This document shows positions 24,927-32,742 of a DNA stretch of 32,742 nt, piece by piece. The translations under genes and the position numbers were made by a program. Origin of the DNA: Treponema sp. (GTDB taxonomy: Bacteria; Spirochaetota; Spirochaetia; Treponematales; Treponemataceae); NCBI GenBank assembly GCA_016288205.1, contig JAEEYO010000047.1, positions 1-32,742 of the forward strand. The letters are read 5' to 3'. Below the pieces are notes generated by a model. That model ran no database searches and was not told the DNA's origin. It worked only from the letters and a program-made list of their open reading frames with translations. Every line of letters begins with the position of its first letter. Position 1 is the stretch's first letter.

Positions 24927-27251
24927 TTGACGTTGAAGACACTTTATGCGCTGATTTTTGCGGGTATGGCTGCCATACTCGCGGTATGCATTTTCATTAC
25001 GTTCATCAGCACGAAAAAGAAGATAGCGTGTGTACTGCGTTCCGCTTTGATTTGTGCCCTTGTGCCCACTCTGGCAAACGTCGTCATACTGCTTTCTTCT
25101 TCTTCCGTCGTGTGCGGTCTGGCTTATGCTCTTTTTTATGCCACGATCAACTGGATTCTTACTTTTGTCTTCTGCTTTTGTCTTGCCTACACATCAACAA
25201 AAATCAAATACAAATGGATGATTTGGGTGCTCTATTTTGTCACCTTAGTGGATTCCGTGCTTATGCTGAGCAATCTGTGGAGCGGAAAAGTCTTCAGCCT
25301 CTACCAGCTCTATGACTCCGAGCACAACATTTACTTCCTGACGCAGGGACACACCCTTTTCAAGCTGCATCTTTTTTATTCATATTTTCTTTCGGTTCTC
25401 AGCTTCGCCACTCTGATTGTGAAAATCTGCATGTCGGCTCCTGTCTACTGGCGCAAGTACCTGATAATCCTTGCGAGCCTGCTCGTCGTCGTGCTTTGGG
25501 ACGCTCTTTTCGTCGTCAAGAAGACCGTGATTGACAAGTCTATCGTGGGATTTGGAATCTGCTCAATTCTGCTCACCTATTTTGCGCTGATACGCCGTCC
25601 GTGGAGGCTGATCAACAGTCTGCTCGGAAAACTGTTCACAAGAAGCTCTAGCATGGTTTTCTTTTTCGACGCTGACGGTGAGTGCGTTTATGCGAATACC
25701 CCGGCCAAGGAATTCTTCTCGTTCTCGGACCATAACCTGAACGCGTGTAAGGAGCCGCTGCGGGAAATCCTCAAGGCTGATTTTTTCCCCCAGAACAGCA
25801 AGAGTTTTACGAAAATGTACACGGTGCAGAGGGACGAAAAGAAAATCTACCTGCGCATTGAGTACAAGTCTACTTTCCACAGGAAGAAGCAGGAGGGAAT
25901 TTTTTACAGCATTCAGGACTGCACGGACGATGAGGAGAACCTGAAAAAGGAGAAGTTCAGATCCGAGCATGACGAGCTGACCGGTACCTACAAAAGCGAA
26001 GTGCTGTATGAGAAGGTTGAAAAGCGCCTTCGCGAGAATCCCGACGTGGAGTACTATCTGATTGTCACCGACATAAAGGACTTCAAGCTCATAAACGATG
26101 TTTTCGGCAAGGAGGAGGGCGACAGGATTCTGGTCCGCATTGCGTCGTGTATCTCGGAGCTGAACATTCAGGACATGCTTTACGGAAGACTCAGCGGTGA
26201 CTGCTTCGGATTTATGATGAGACGGACCGACTATGAGGAGAACCTGAGGAAATTCTGGGGCTACTTCAATGAGATTTCCAATATACTCAAGGACAGAAAT
26301 TACTCAATCGTGATTCATGCCGGAATCTACCGCGTGCAGAAAAACGATTTTTCCGTGTCCACGCTTTTTGACAGGGCCCGGCTTGCAATCAGCACAATCA
26401 AGGGAGACTACAAGAACGGGGCTGTGTTCTATGACGACTCGATGCGCCGGAAGATTGTCTGGGAGCGGCAGATTACGGGAGAGGCGGAGAGTGCCCTGAA
26501 AGCCGGACAGTTCAATATGTTCCTCCAGCCGCAGGTGGACGCTGACGGTGTGATGTGCGGTGCCGAGGCTCTTGTAAGATGGAACCACCATGAGAAGGGA
26601 CTTCTTCCCCCGAGCCATTTCATCAAGACCTTTGAGAACAACGGGCTTGTCTCGCAGATTGACCTTTTTATGTGGGAGCTTGCGTGCAGGACCCTGCAAA
26701 AATGGAAGCGCATGGGACGTGGAGAGCTCTATATTTCCGTGAACATTTCCTCGGTGGATTTTTACTATGTGGATGTTTTCGCGACTCTTTCCGATCTGGT
26801 CACGCGGTACAACATTGAGCCGAAAAACTTGCGTCTTGAAGTGACCGAGGGACTGATCAGTTCGGACCTTGAGCTCAAGATGCCTGTTATAGAAAGACTC
26901 AGGATGCTCGGTTTCGTCATCGTGATGGATGATTTTGGAAGCGGAAGCGCGTCTCTGAATATACTTAAGGACCTCCCGATGGACGGACTCAAGCTGGACA
27001 TGGACCTGATGTACAGGGCGAAGGACGTTGAAAGAAGCAAGACCATAATGCGTGCTCTCATCGGCATGGCGAGGGAACTCGGAATTGAGGTCGTGGGCGA
27101 GGGGGTCGGAAGCCGAAATCAGGTGGACTTCCTCAAGAGCGTGGGATGCAGTCTCTTCCAGGGATATTTCTTCGCAAAGCCTGTCTCAATCCAGGATTTT
27201 GAGAACAACTATCTGAACGCGGACCGCATCCACGGCAATGACAAGGCTTAA
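24927..27251 (+). CDS. Membrane protein with degenerate GGDEF and intact EAL (c-di-GMP phosphodiesterase)
   Basis: A 774-residue protein: N-terminal region with about seven membrane helices (about 5-222), a PAS-like segment (about 240-335), a GGDEF-type domain (about 345-505), and an EAL domain (about 515-765). The GGDEF signature is replaced by SGDCF (423-427), so cyclase activity is unlikely and the domain may bind GTP or regulate. The EAL domain keeps the catalytic set: Glu547 (EAL), Asn606, Glu638, Asp668-Asp669, Lys689, Glu725 and Gln745, so it should hydrolyse c-di-GMP. The start is a TTG at 24927 with GAGGGG 6 nt upstream; no nearby ATG has a ribosome site. Last gene of the exported protein/OMP/FecR operon. 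Its stop overlaps the convergent copper ATPase stop by 4 nt. Confidence 0.88.
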   Translation: MTLKTLYALIFAGMAAILAVCIFITFISTKKKIACVLRSALICALVPTLANVVILLSSSSVVCGLAYALFYATINWILTFVFCFCLAYTSTKIKYKWMIWVLYFVTLVDSVLMLSNLWSGKVFSLYQLYDSEHNIYFLTQGHTLFKLHLFYSYFLSVLSFATLIVKICMSAPVYWRKYLIILASLLVVVLWDALFVVKKTVIDKSIVGFGICSILLTYFALIRRPWRLINSLLGKLFTRSSSMVFFFDADGECVYANTPAKEFFSFSDHNLNACKEPLREILKADFFPQNSKSFTKMYTVQRDEKKIYLRIEYKSTFHRKKQEGIFYSIQDCTDDEENLKKEKFRSEHDELTGTYKSEVLYEKVEKRLRENPDVEYYLIVTDIKDFKLINDVFGKEEGDRILVRIASCISELNIQDMLYGRLSGDCFGFMMRRTDYEENLRKFWGYFNEISNILKDRNYSIVIHAGIYRVQKNDFSVSTLFDRARLAISTIKGDYKNGAVFYDDSMRRKIVWERQITGEAESALKAGQFNMFLQPQVDADGVMCGAEALVRWNHHEKGLLPPSHFIKTFENNGLVSQIDLFMWELACRTLQKWKRMGRGELYISVNISSVDFYYVDVFATLSDLVTRYNIEPKNLRLEVTEGLISSDLELKMPVIERLRMLGFVIVMDDFGSGSASLNILKDLPMDGLKLDMDLMYRAKDVERSKTIMRALIGMARELGIEVVGEGVGSRNQVDFLKSVGCSLFQGYFFAKPVSIQDFENNYLNADRIHGNDKA

Positions 27252-27451
27252 ATCATCTCATAACCGGCGGCTTTTACGGCGTCGGACAGCACTGAGTCAG
27301 GAATCGCCTTGGACACTTTGAGCGTCACCTGTTTTTTCTCGTGATCCGCAATAGCCTCACAGACACCGTCAATCTTTTCCAATGCTTCCTTTACGTGGAC
27401 CTCGCAGTGCGTGCACATCATTCCTTCCACTTTGATAATCTTTTCTTCCAT
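27248..27451 (-). CDS. Possible separately translated CopZ-like copper chaperone (internal start in copA)
   Basis: Inside the copA frame, codon Met785 is preceded by AAGGAG (27463-27458) with a 6-nt spacer. The context AAGGAGACCAATATGGAA is almost the same as that of the copA start (AAGGAGTCCAATATGGAA). Translation from here would give a 67-residue protein that is a complete heavy-metal-associated domain with GMMCTHC near its N-terminus, the size of a free CopZ. This is either a working in-frame start or a trace of a recent copA-copZ gene fusion. Confidence 0.45.
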   Translation of the reverse strand: MEEKIIKVEGMMCTHCEVHVKEALEKIDGVCEAIADHEKKQVTLKVSKAIPDSVLSDAVKAAGYEMI

Positions 27452-29803
27452 ATTGGTCTCCTTGTTTTTTGTGCCGAACGAATCCAGCGCAGTTTCTATG
27501 CTTTCTTTTTTGACTCCACGGATTTTATGCTCCCTCTTTTTTCCGCTGGTGTCCACAAGATTAAGCCTGAGCGCGTTCATTACCACGCAAAAACTTGAGA
27601 GGCTCATAGCGGCGGCTCCAAGCATGGGGTTCAGCACCAGACCGAAAGATGAGAATGCTCCGGCGGCAACCGGAATGAGAATTGCGTTGTAGAAAAATGC
27701 CCAGAAGAGATTTTCCTTTATGTTGAGCAGAGTCGCATGTCCGATCCTTATGGCGGCAGCAACATCCTTTAGCGAACTGTTCATCAGAACAACGTCAGCA
27801 GCATCTATGGCAATGTCCGTTCCAGCTCCAATCGCAATTCCGACATCGGCCCGTGTGAGCGAGGGTGCGTCATTGATTCCGTCTCCGGTCATGCATACTT
27901 TCCCGATTTCTTGCAGGTCGCGGATTATCTCATCCTTTCCGCTTGGCATAAGCTCTGGAACAAGATGCTCGATCCCTGCTTCCTTGGCAAGATGTGCCGC
28001 AGTCCGCTTGTTGTCCCCTGTGAGCATTACGACCTCAAGTCCCATCTTTTTCATGGACTCTATGGCGGAGGGACTGTCCTCCTTGATTTTGTCGGCAATG
28101 GCAATGAGTCCCAGGCTCTTTCCGTCACAGCTGAAATAAACCGGGGTCTTTCCCTCGTCCGAAAGTCTTTCCCCTGCTTCCGTAAGTTCTTTGCATACGT
28201 CTGAAAATCCGCGTATGAAGCTCAGTTTGCCGCCCGCCAGCTTGTGTCCGTCCCTTGTGCATGTAAGTCCGTTTCCCGAGACTGATTTGAAATCCTCGCT
28301 GTGGTTTTCCTTCATGCCGAGTGAGGTGCATTTTTCCATTACGGCCCTCGCAAGGGGATGCTCGCTCATGCACTCAAGGTCCATCGCCGCCTGCAGCAGG
28401 TCGCTTTCCGGGAATGGAGCGCAGGGGATGATGTCGGTGACGGTGGGCTTGCCGCTTGTGATGGTGCCGGTTTTGTCAAGCACAACAATCTGCGTGCGTG
28501 AGATGGCTTCAAGGGCCTGTGATGTTTTGAAAAGGATTCCATTTCGAGCTGCCTTTCCGCTTCCAACCATGATTGCGACAGGTGTTGCCAGCCCAAGAGC
28601 ACATGGACATGAGATTACCAGCACACAGATTCCGCGTGAGAGTGCAAAGCCGATGTCTTTTCCGAGAAGGAGCCAGACTGCGCATGTGACTGCTGCGATT
28701 GCGATTACCGCGGGGACAAAGATTCCGCTCACTTTGTCTGCGATCCGTGCGATGGGTGCCTTTGTTGCGGATGTGTCGCTTACCATCTGGATGATTTTTG
28801 AAAGTGTCGTGTCCTCACCGACTTTGAGAGCCTTGCATCGGAGAAATCCTGATGTGTTTACCGTGGCCTGATATACGCTGTCCCCGGATTTTTTTTCAGC
28901 GGGGATGCTCTCACCCGTGAGCGAGCTTTCGTCAATCGCGGACTCACCCTCAAGAATCTCTCCGTCAACAGGAATGCTTTCTCCGGGACGCACGATAAAA
29001 ATATCTCCGGGCAGCACGTCCTCCACCGGAACCTGTACTTCCGCACCGTCTTTGAGCAATGTGGCGCTTTTCGGCGAGAGATCCATGAGTGACTGCAACG
29101 CGCTGGTAGTATGTCCTTTTGAAATGGACTCAAGCATTTTCCCGATGGTGATCAGGGTAACGATCATGGCGGCTCCCTCAAAATAGAGGTTCTCCATTCC
29201 CTGCATCATTGCGGTGGAGTCGTTTCTGAGCTGTGCGTCCGTCATTAAAAAAAGCTGCACGGTACTGTACGCGAAGGAAATGCCGGATCCAAGGGCGACG
29301 AGTGTGTCCATGTTCGGGGAGCGGTTCAGGACGGCCTTTGTTCCGCTGATGAAAAATCTTCCATTTATAAGCATGACCGTCGCTGAGAGAATCATCTGGA
29401 GAAGTCCCATGGCAACGTGGTTTCCCTCAAGAAAGGACGGTATCTTCCAGCCCCACATCATGTGGCCCATGCTGAAATACATCAGGATAAGCAGGAAAAA
29501 TGCGGAGAAAATCAGTCTGCGGGCAAGAAGCCTCGTGGTACCGTCGTTTGCGCTTCCAATTTTCGTGCGGCTTGAGCCTTTTCCGTCCGTTGATTTTTTA
29601 CTTCCATTGATTTTTTCCGCACCATAGCCAGCTTTGACTACGGCGGAGATGATTTCATCCTCTGTGGCTTTCCCTTCCACTGCAAGAGTTCCTGTGAGCA
29701 GATTTACGGAGCAGGAGTCCACACCGTCCAGTTTTGAAACCGCTTTCTCTACCTTCGTGCTGCATGCCGCGCAACTCATTCCGCTTACCGTATATTTTTC
29801 CAT
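27248..29803 (-). CDS. copA: Copper(I)-exporting P-type ATPase with C-terminal fused CopZ-like domain
   Basis: This 851-residue P1B-type ATPase has an N-terminal metal-binding domain (GMSCAAC, 8-14), the actuator TGE (296-298), transmembrane CPC (399-401), phosphorylated Asp443 in DKTGT, HP (482-483), and GDGINDAP (640-647). YN and [11 protein letters not shown] in the last helices mark copper(I) specificity. It exports Cu+ from the cytosol. After the last membrane helix a linker (about 755-784) leads to a second metal-binding domain (785-851, GMMCTHC), which resembles free CopZ chaperones; this C-terminal placement is unusual. The ATG at 29803 has AAGGAG 8 nt upstream. The gene follows pth by 17 nt in an operon. 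An internal start at 27451 may also produce the C-terminal domain alone. Confidence 0.93.
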   Translation of the reverse strand: MEKYTVSGMSCAACSTKVEKAVSKLDGVDSCSVNLLTGTLAVEGKATEDEIISAVVKAGYGAEKINGSKKSTDGKGSSRTKIGSANDGTTRLLARRLIFSAFFLLILMYFSMGHMMWGWKIPSFLEGNHVAMGLLQMILSATVMLINGRFFISGTKAVLNRSPNMDTLVALGSGISFAYSTVQLFLMTDAQLRNDSTAMMQGMENLYFEGAAMIVTLITIGKMLESISKGHTTSALQSLMDLSPKSATLLKDGAEVQVPVEDVLPGDIFIVRPGESIPVDGEILEGESAIDESSLTGESIPAEKKSGDSVYQATVNTSGFLRCKALKVGEDTTLSKIIQMVSDTSATKAPIARIADKVSGIFVPAVIAIAAVTCAVWLLLGKDIGFALSRGICVLVISCPCALGLATPVAIMVGSGKAARNGILFKTSQALEAISRTQIVVLDKTGTITSGKPTVTDIIPCAPFPESDLLQAAMDLECMSEHPLARAVMEKCTSLGMKENHSEDFKSVSGNGLTCTRDGHKLAGGKLSFIRGFSDVCKELTEAGERLSDEGKTPVYFSCDGKSLGLIAIADKIKEDSPSAIESMKKMGLEVVMLTGDNKRTAAHLAKEAGIEHLVPELMPSGKDEIIRDLQEIGKVCMTGDGINDAPSLTRADVGIAIGAGTDIAIDAADVVLMNSSLKDVAAAIRIGHATLLNIKENLFWAFFYNAILIPVAAGAFSSFGLVLNPMLGAAAMSLSSFCVVMNALRLNLVDTSGKKREHKIRGVKKESIETALDSFGTKNKETNMEEKIIKVEGMMCTHCEVHVKEALEKIDGVCEAIADHEKKQVTLKVSKAIPDSVLSDAVKAAGYEMI
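27452..27463 (-). promoter_or_regulatory. Internal ribosome-binding site within copA
   Basis: AAGGAG at 27463-27458 followed by 6 nt and ATG at 27451, in frame with copA. Its strength and spacing match the best ribosome sites in this window. Confidence 0.5.
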
Positions 29804-29820
29804 ATTGGACTCCTTTGATT

Positions 29821-30477
29821 TCAGATAATCTTCTTTTTACCCCACTCAGGAATGAGTCTCTGAGGATCCCTTGAAAGAATAAGCGACGTGAACAGTGGCC
29901 ATGTTTGTGTGAAAATCTGGCTCAGGGTGATTTTTTCATCCGGGGTGAAAGAGCCCAGAACGTAATTTGCGACATCGCCATTTGCAGGTTTGCCGACTCC
30001 GAAACGCAGCCTCCAGAAATCCGCGGTGCCAAGGGATGCTTTCAGCGAGCGAAGTCCGTTGTGTCCTCCGAGTCCGCCGCTCCATTTAAGGCTCACGGTT
30101 CCAAGCGGAAGTTCTATTTCGTCGTGGACAATCAGTATGTCCTCGCTTGGTATCTTGAAGAAATGTGCAGCCTCCGCCACAGCCTCTCCGCTCAGGTTCA
30201 TGTAGGTGAGCGGTTTCATAAAATAGATTTTTTTAGGCGCGTCCTTCGGTACCGATGGCGAGAGTGATCCGTCTTCCTTTGTTTTTATGAGGGACGCGGA
30301 TTTAAGCCACTCCACGAAATCCGGGAAATCCGCCGTGTAAAAATCGGACTTGTATTTCGCGGACCATGAGATGCGGCTTGAGAACGGCAGACTGTCCTCA
30401 AAGAGCCATGCGGTGTTATGCCTTGTGTTCTCGTATTCCCTGCCGAAATTTCCCAAAAATGCTACCAGCTGAATCAT
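29821..30477 (-). CDS. pth: Peptidyl-tRNA hydrolase
   Basis: Pth releases peptides from peptidyl-tRNAs that drop off the ribosome. The 218-residue protein carries the family's active-site elements: Asn in LGNFG (near 10), catalytic His in RHNTAW (near 20), Asn in TYMNLSG, the acidic HDEIELP motif (usual form HDDLDLP), and [11 protein letters not shown]. It is somewhat longer than the usual 190 or so residues because of an insertion around 45-85. The ATG at 30477 is preceded by GGAGG. The gene lies 18 nt downstream of a small membrane protein gene and 17 nt upstream of copA, so the three probably share a transcript. Confidence 0.93.
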   Translation of the reverse strand: MIQLVAFLGNFGREYENTRHNTAWLFEDSLPFSSRISWSAKYKSDFYTADFPDFVEWLKSASLIKTKEDGSLSPSVPKDAPKKIYFMKPLTYMNLSGEAVAEAAHFFKIPSEDILIVHDEIELPLGTVSLKWSGGLGGHNGLRSLKASLGTADFWRLRFGVGKPANGDVANYVLGSFTPDEKITLSQIFTQTWPLFTSLILSRDPQRLIPEWGKKKII

Positions 30478-30495
30478 TGAGTCCTCCGGGCCGTC

Positions 30496-30663
30496 TTAAA
30501 ATATGTGCAGGTATGACATCGCGAAAATCACGATTACCGCAAGTATGACTACGTAAAAGATGATTTTTATTGCGGCTGAGAGTACTACGCCAAGAATCGA
30601 AAAGACGATCCTGAGTATGACCAGCACGATGAAGATTGCGAGTAAAATGCCTAAAAGTCCCAT
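30496..30663 (-). CDS. 55-residue small membrane protein
   Basis: An ORF of 55 residues, MGLLGILLAIFIVLVILRIV at the start, is almost entirely hydrophobic with two predicted membrane helices (about 2-28 and 33-53) broken by an Arg and a Lys. AGGAG lies 7 nt before the ATG at 30663, and the stop is 18 nt before pth, so it looks like the first gene of the pth-copA operon. No family is recognised. The ribosome site, tight spacing and coherent membrane topology support it as a real gene despite its size. Confidence 0.7.
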   Translation of the reverse strand: MGLLGILLAIFIVLVILRIVFSILGVVLSAAIKIIFYVVILAVIVIFAMSYLHIF

Positions 30664-30709
30664 GTTTGCTCCTGTGGAAGTTTGGATTTCCTAAAATATT
30701 TTCGTTCCA

Positions 30710-30715
30710 ATTATA
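30710..30715 (-). promoter_or_regulatory. Extended -10 promoter for small membrane protein-pth-copA
   Basis: Minus-strand TGATATAAT (30718-30710) gives an extended -10 with perfect TATAAT. No good -35 is seen. Predicted leader is about 40 nt and includes the AGGAG site. Confidence 0.5.
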
Positions 30716-30737
30716 TCATAAAACGGAAAATTATGCA

Positions 30738-31445
30738 TCAGTCCCATGTGTAGCCCGTGCTGTAGTCAACGAAATCCGGGAGGTTCTTCGCAAGTTCCTG
30801 CATTCTCAGGTCGTTGGAGTTGATTGTGTCGGCAATGGACTTCAGTTCCTCAGAGACGTTTTCCGGCATGACGTAATCCTTTTTGTAGTGAAGCTGATGC
30901 TCAAGGCTCGCCCAGAAATCCATCGCGATTGTGCGCAGCTGAATCTCCACCGGTATCTCACGTTTTTGGTCGCTGAAATAAACGCCGACTTTCACAATCA
31001 CATGGAGGCTTCTGTATCCGCTTTTTTTCGGATGCCGGATGTAGTCCTTCATCTCAATCAGCTCCACATCCTCCTGCTGCAAGAGCATTTGGGTCACATG
31101 GTACACGTCGCTGATGAATGGGCATGTCACACGGATTCCAGCGATGTCGTAAAGGTGGTTCACCATGTTGTCTATGGTCACGGCGAGCCCCTTGCGCTGG
31201 AGTTTTTCCGCTATGCTCATGGGATCTTTTATCCTGCTGCTGATTGTCTCTATAGGATTGCGGATATGCTTGCATGAGAACTCGTCCTCAAGGATTTCGA
31301 ACTTGGTCGTAATCTGCTTGATGCCGCTTTCGTAGAGCATGAGAAGCTGCTGGAATTCCATCGCCGTGTTGAGCACATCCTGCGGTGTTCTGAGCGAGTT
31401 TTTGTTGTCAGCCGCGACTTTTCGCAATATAATTTCATTATCCAT
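30738..31445 (-). CDS. Small alarmone synthetase (RelQ/YjbM-like GTP pyrophosphokinase)
   Basis: This 235-residue protein is a stand-alone (p)ppGpp synthetase domain without the hydrolase, TGS or ACT domains of long RelA/SpoT. Diagnostic segments are SRIKDPMSIAEKLQRKG, YDIAGIRVTCPF, the GTP-binding loop YIRHPKKSGYRSLH, and EIQLRTIAMDFWASLEHQL, the last nearly identical to RelQ-type enzymes. It transfers pyrophosphate from ATP to GDP or GTP and would act in stress signalling. The ATG at 31445 has no ribosome site; an AT-rich TATATT box lies 6 nt upstream. It appears monocistronic: 74 nt separate its stop from the next start, and that gap has its own promoter. Confidence 0.9.
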   Translation of the reverse strand: MDNEIILRKVAADNKNSLRTPQDVLNTAMEFQQLLMLYESGIKQITTKFEILEDEFSCKHIRNPIETISSRIKDPMSIAEKLQRKGLAVTIDNMVNHLYDIAGIRVTCPFISDVYHVTQMLLQQEDVELIEMKDYIRHPKKSGYRSLHVIVKVGVYFSDQKREIPVEIQLRTIAMDFWASLEHQLHYKKDYVMPENVSEELKSIADTINSNDLRMQELAKNLPDFVDYSTGYTWD

Positions 31446-31451
31446 ATTTTA

Positions 31452-31457
31452 AATATA
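31452..31457 (-). promoter_or_regulatory. Candidate -10 box of the alarmone synthetase gene
   Basis: TATATT on the minus strand followed by exactly 6 nt (TAAAAT) and the ATG at 31445, the same geometry as the HAD, carD and ilvB promoters. The -35 at 17 bp (TTTCCG) is poor, and the region is AT-rich, so a chance match is possible. Confidence 0.35.
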
Positions 31458-31507
31458 ATAAAAAAAATGGAAATCGGAAACATTATTTAAATATGAAAAA
31501 GGCTTTG

Positions 31508-31533
31508 ATCCTTGAGATATATCTGCAAGGGAT
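31508..31533. other. Imperfect inverted repeat between VanZ-like and alarmone synthetase genes
   Basis: ATCCTTG (31508-31514) pairs with CAAGGGAT (31526-31533) with a one-base bulge, around the palindrome AGATATATCT. On the minus strand a short T-run follows 8 nt later, so it may be a weak terminator for the VanZ-like operon. Confidence 0.25.
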
Positions 31534-31576
31534 TTCCATGAGGAACCTCTCTTGTGCATAACGTCTTTTTCCTCTC

Positions 31577-31990
31577 TCAACTTTCCATTTTTTTTCTTGA
31601 TATTATTCCAATTAGAGCATAGAAGACAATGCTTCCCAAAAGTGCTCCAAGTGTATCTGCGCACCAGTCTAAAAATGAGCAGCTTCTTCCCGGGGTGAAA
31701 CTCTGGTGGATTTCGTCTATGATTCCGTAGAGCGAGATTGTGATGGCGGGGAGGAGGATTCTTTTCAGGCATTCTGATTTTTTATCTTCCGGTTTTTTGA
31801 GTCCGAAGAAAGCGAATGCCGTGAAAAATGAAAAACCCGCGAAGCATACCAGATGAACCACTTTGTCCGAAAAATGGAAATCTGGCATGGGAACGTGGGG
31901 CTGGGAGGAGAGATACCAGCTGCAGCATCCTATGAAAACCGCTGGAATCCAACGCAGGACTTTCAGCAATTTGGAAAGGAATCCGCTCAT
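31577..31990 (-). CDS. VanZ-like membrane protein
   Basis: This 137-residue protein has four predicted membrane helices (about 11-28, 43-62, 78-93, 111-130) and the family signatures DKVVHLVCFAGFSFF and IDEIHQSFTPGRSCSFLDW followed by ADTLGALLG. VanZ-like proteins are widespread; the founding member gives low-level teicoplanin resistance, but most have unknown roles, and nothing here indicates antibiotic resistance. The ATG at 31990 overlaps the stop of the NYN gene by 4 nt (ATGA) and has no ribosome site of its own, so translation is likely coupled to that gene. Confidence 0.85.
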   Translation of the reverse strand: MSGFLSKLLKVLRWIPAVFIGCCSWYLSSQPHVPMPDFHFSDKVVHLVCFAGFSFFTAFAFFGLKKPEDKKSECLKRILLPAITISLYGIIDEIHQSFTPGRSCSFLDWCADTLGALLGSIVFYALIGIISRKKMES

Positions 31991-32742
31991 TTTGAGACCG
32001 GCCTGTAGTAAAGGGTGGCTCCTCGTCTTCCGTTCGGGGATGGTATGCGCTGGATTTCAAAATCGTCGTCAAGGTATTCAATCAGGTCGGAGAGTTTTTT
32101 GAAACCGTAGTCCAGTGTGTCGAATCCGGGATCCTGACGCTTGAAGAATGAGCCTGCCGCGCTAACGTCCGCCCATCCGTTGTCATCGGCATAGCGTTCG
32201 TAGGCGGTCATCAGAAGCTTGTAGATTTTTCTGAACTGCCTGTCGGTCATTGTCTCGTTCTGATTTCTGTGCAGAAATGAGCCGAGCGGAGATTTGCCGG
32301 ATTTTGCCTTGTTCGCCCTGTGCTTGATCTGAGCAGGTTTGTCCTCAGTCGCATCAGCTACGTCCGCGTCGTCATCGTCTTCCTTGAGGTTTTCGATGTA
32401 GATGAAGTTGTCGCAGGCGTTTACGAAGGATGCCGGTGTCTTTTTCTGTCCCACGCCGAAAACAAAAACCTGGCTTTCCTTTAATCTTGTGGCGAGCTTG
32501 GTGAAGTCTGAGTCGGAGGTGACAAGTGCGATCGCGTCATATTTGTCGGTGTAGAGCAGGTCCATCGCGTCGATTATCATTGCGGAGTCGCTTGAGTTTT
32601 TTCCCTGCGTGTATGCGAACTGCTGGATCGGAATGATGGCGTTGTCATTCAGCTCGCGCTTCCAGTTCTTCAGTGTGTCCAGAGAGAAATCACCGTATGC
32701 CCTTTTCGTGATGATGTGTCCGTGCACGGCTATTTCCTGCAG
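31987..32742 (-). CDS. NYN-domain (LabA/DUF88) protein with C-terminal LOTUS domain, 5' end beyond right edge
   Basis: The frame stays open to the window end, so the N-terminus is missing; the GTG at 32727 is an internal Val, and five more codons can be read upstream. Residues visible match the NYN/PIN-like nuclease fold: KRAYGDFSL, PIQQFAYTQGKNSSDSAMII, DAMDLLYTDKYDAIALVTSD and SDFTKLATRLKE, with conserved acidic residues. An acidic then basic linker leads to an OST-HTH/LOTUS domain (about the last 90 residues, MTDRQFRKIYKLLM to GATLYYRP), which binds RNA or G-quadruplexes in other proteins. It is probably an RNA-processing factor. It overlaps the VanZ-like gene by 4 nt. Confidence 0.88.
   Translation of the reverse strand: MQEIAVHGHIITKRAYGDFSLDTLKNWKRELNDNAIIPIQQFAYTQGKNSSDSAMIIDAMDLLYTDKYDAIALVTSDSDFTKLATRLKESQVFVFGVGQKKTPASFVNACDNFIYIENLKEDDDDADVADATEDKPAQIKHRANKAKSGKSPLGSFLHRNQNETMTDRQFRKIYKLLMTAYERYADDNGWADVSAAGSFFKRQDPGFDTLDYGFKKLSDLIEYLDDDFEIQRIPSPNGRRGATLYYRPVSK

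Noticed and set aside
30636..31277. Plus-strand frame of 213 codons opposite the alarmone synthetase
   Set aside because: Pure shadow of a gene with clear RelQ motifs on the other strand; no recognisable domain.
31449..31560. Short minus-strand frame MHKRGSSWKSL between the VanZ-like and alarmone synthetase genes
   Set aside because: About 36 codons ending in AT-rich promoter sequence, no ribosome site of note and no recognised similarity; more likely non-coding.

Overview
The window looks like chromosomal DNA of a treponeme-like spirochete, probably a gut or rumen type. This is an inference from gene content: a giant spirochete-style coiled-coil protein, a CarD-family regulator next to a fused IspD-IspF enzyme, a CHASE2 adenylate cyclase divergent from an outer-membrane/FecR/EAL cluster, a FIST-chemoreceptor pair, and a CE2-type esterase suited to plant polysaccharide. 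No tRNA, rRNA, CRISPR array, insertion sequence or prophage was seen.

Layout. 1-1619 (minus): a FIST sensor gene followed after 3 nt by a soluble chemoreceptor cut by the left edge. 1895-2566 (plus): a HAD phosphatase. 2665-12918 (plus): one 3,417-residue membrane-anchored coiled-coil protein that fills a third of the window. It is built from about 208 consecutive 11-residue units and ends in a helix-turn-helix-like tail, followed by a good terminator. 13017-14958 (minus): carD then ispDF, overlapping. 15031-16773 (plus): acetolactate synthase large subunit, divergent from carD. 16774-17340: an AT-rich patch with a gene remnant and a secreted-protein gene frameshifted in its signal peptide. 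17341-22283 (minus): adenylate cyclase, CE2-like esterase and RsuA-type pseudouridine synthase in one operon. 22409-27251 (plus): exported protein, outer-membrane barrel, FecR-domain protein and membrane EAL protein. 27248-30663 (minus): a 55-residue membrane protein, peptidyl-tRNA hydrolase and a copper ATPase with a fused second metal-binding domain. 30738-31445 (minus): small alarmone synthetase. 31577-32742 (minus): a NYN-LOTUS protein cut by the right edge, overlapping a VanZ-like gene.

Themes. Enzymes for three nucleotide messengers (cAMP, c-di-GMP, (p)ppGpp) lie within about 12 kb. Cyclase and EAL operons are transcribed from one 125-bp divergent region. Several genes carry a near-consensus sigma-70 promoter whose -10 hexamer lies exactly 6 nt before the ATG and have no ribosome-binding site, which predicts leaderless mRNAs. 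The most unusual objects are the hendecad giant protein, the back-to-back leaderless carD/ilvB promoters, and an apparent internal translation start that would release a CopZ-like chaperone from the copper ATPase gene.
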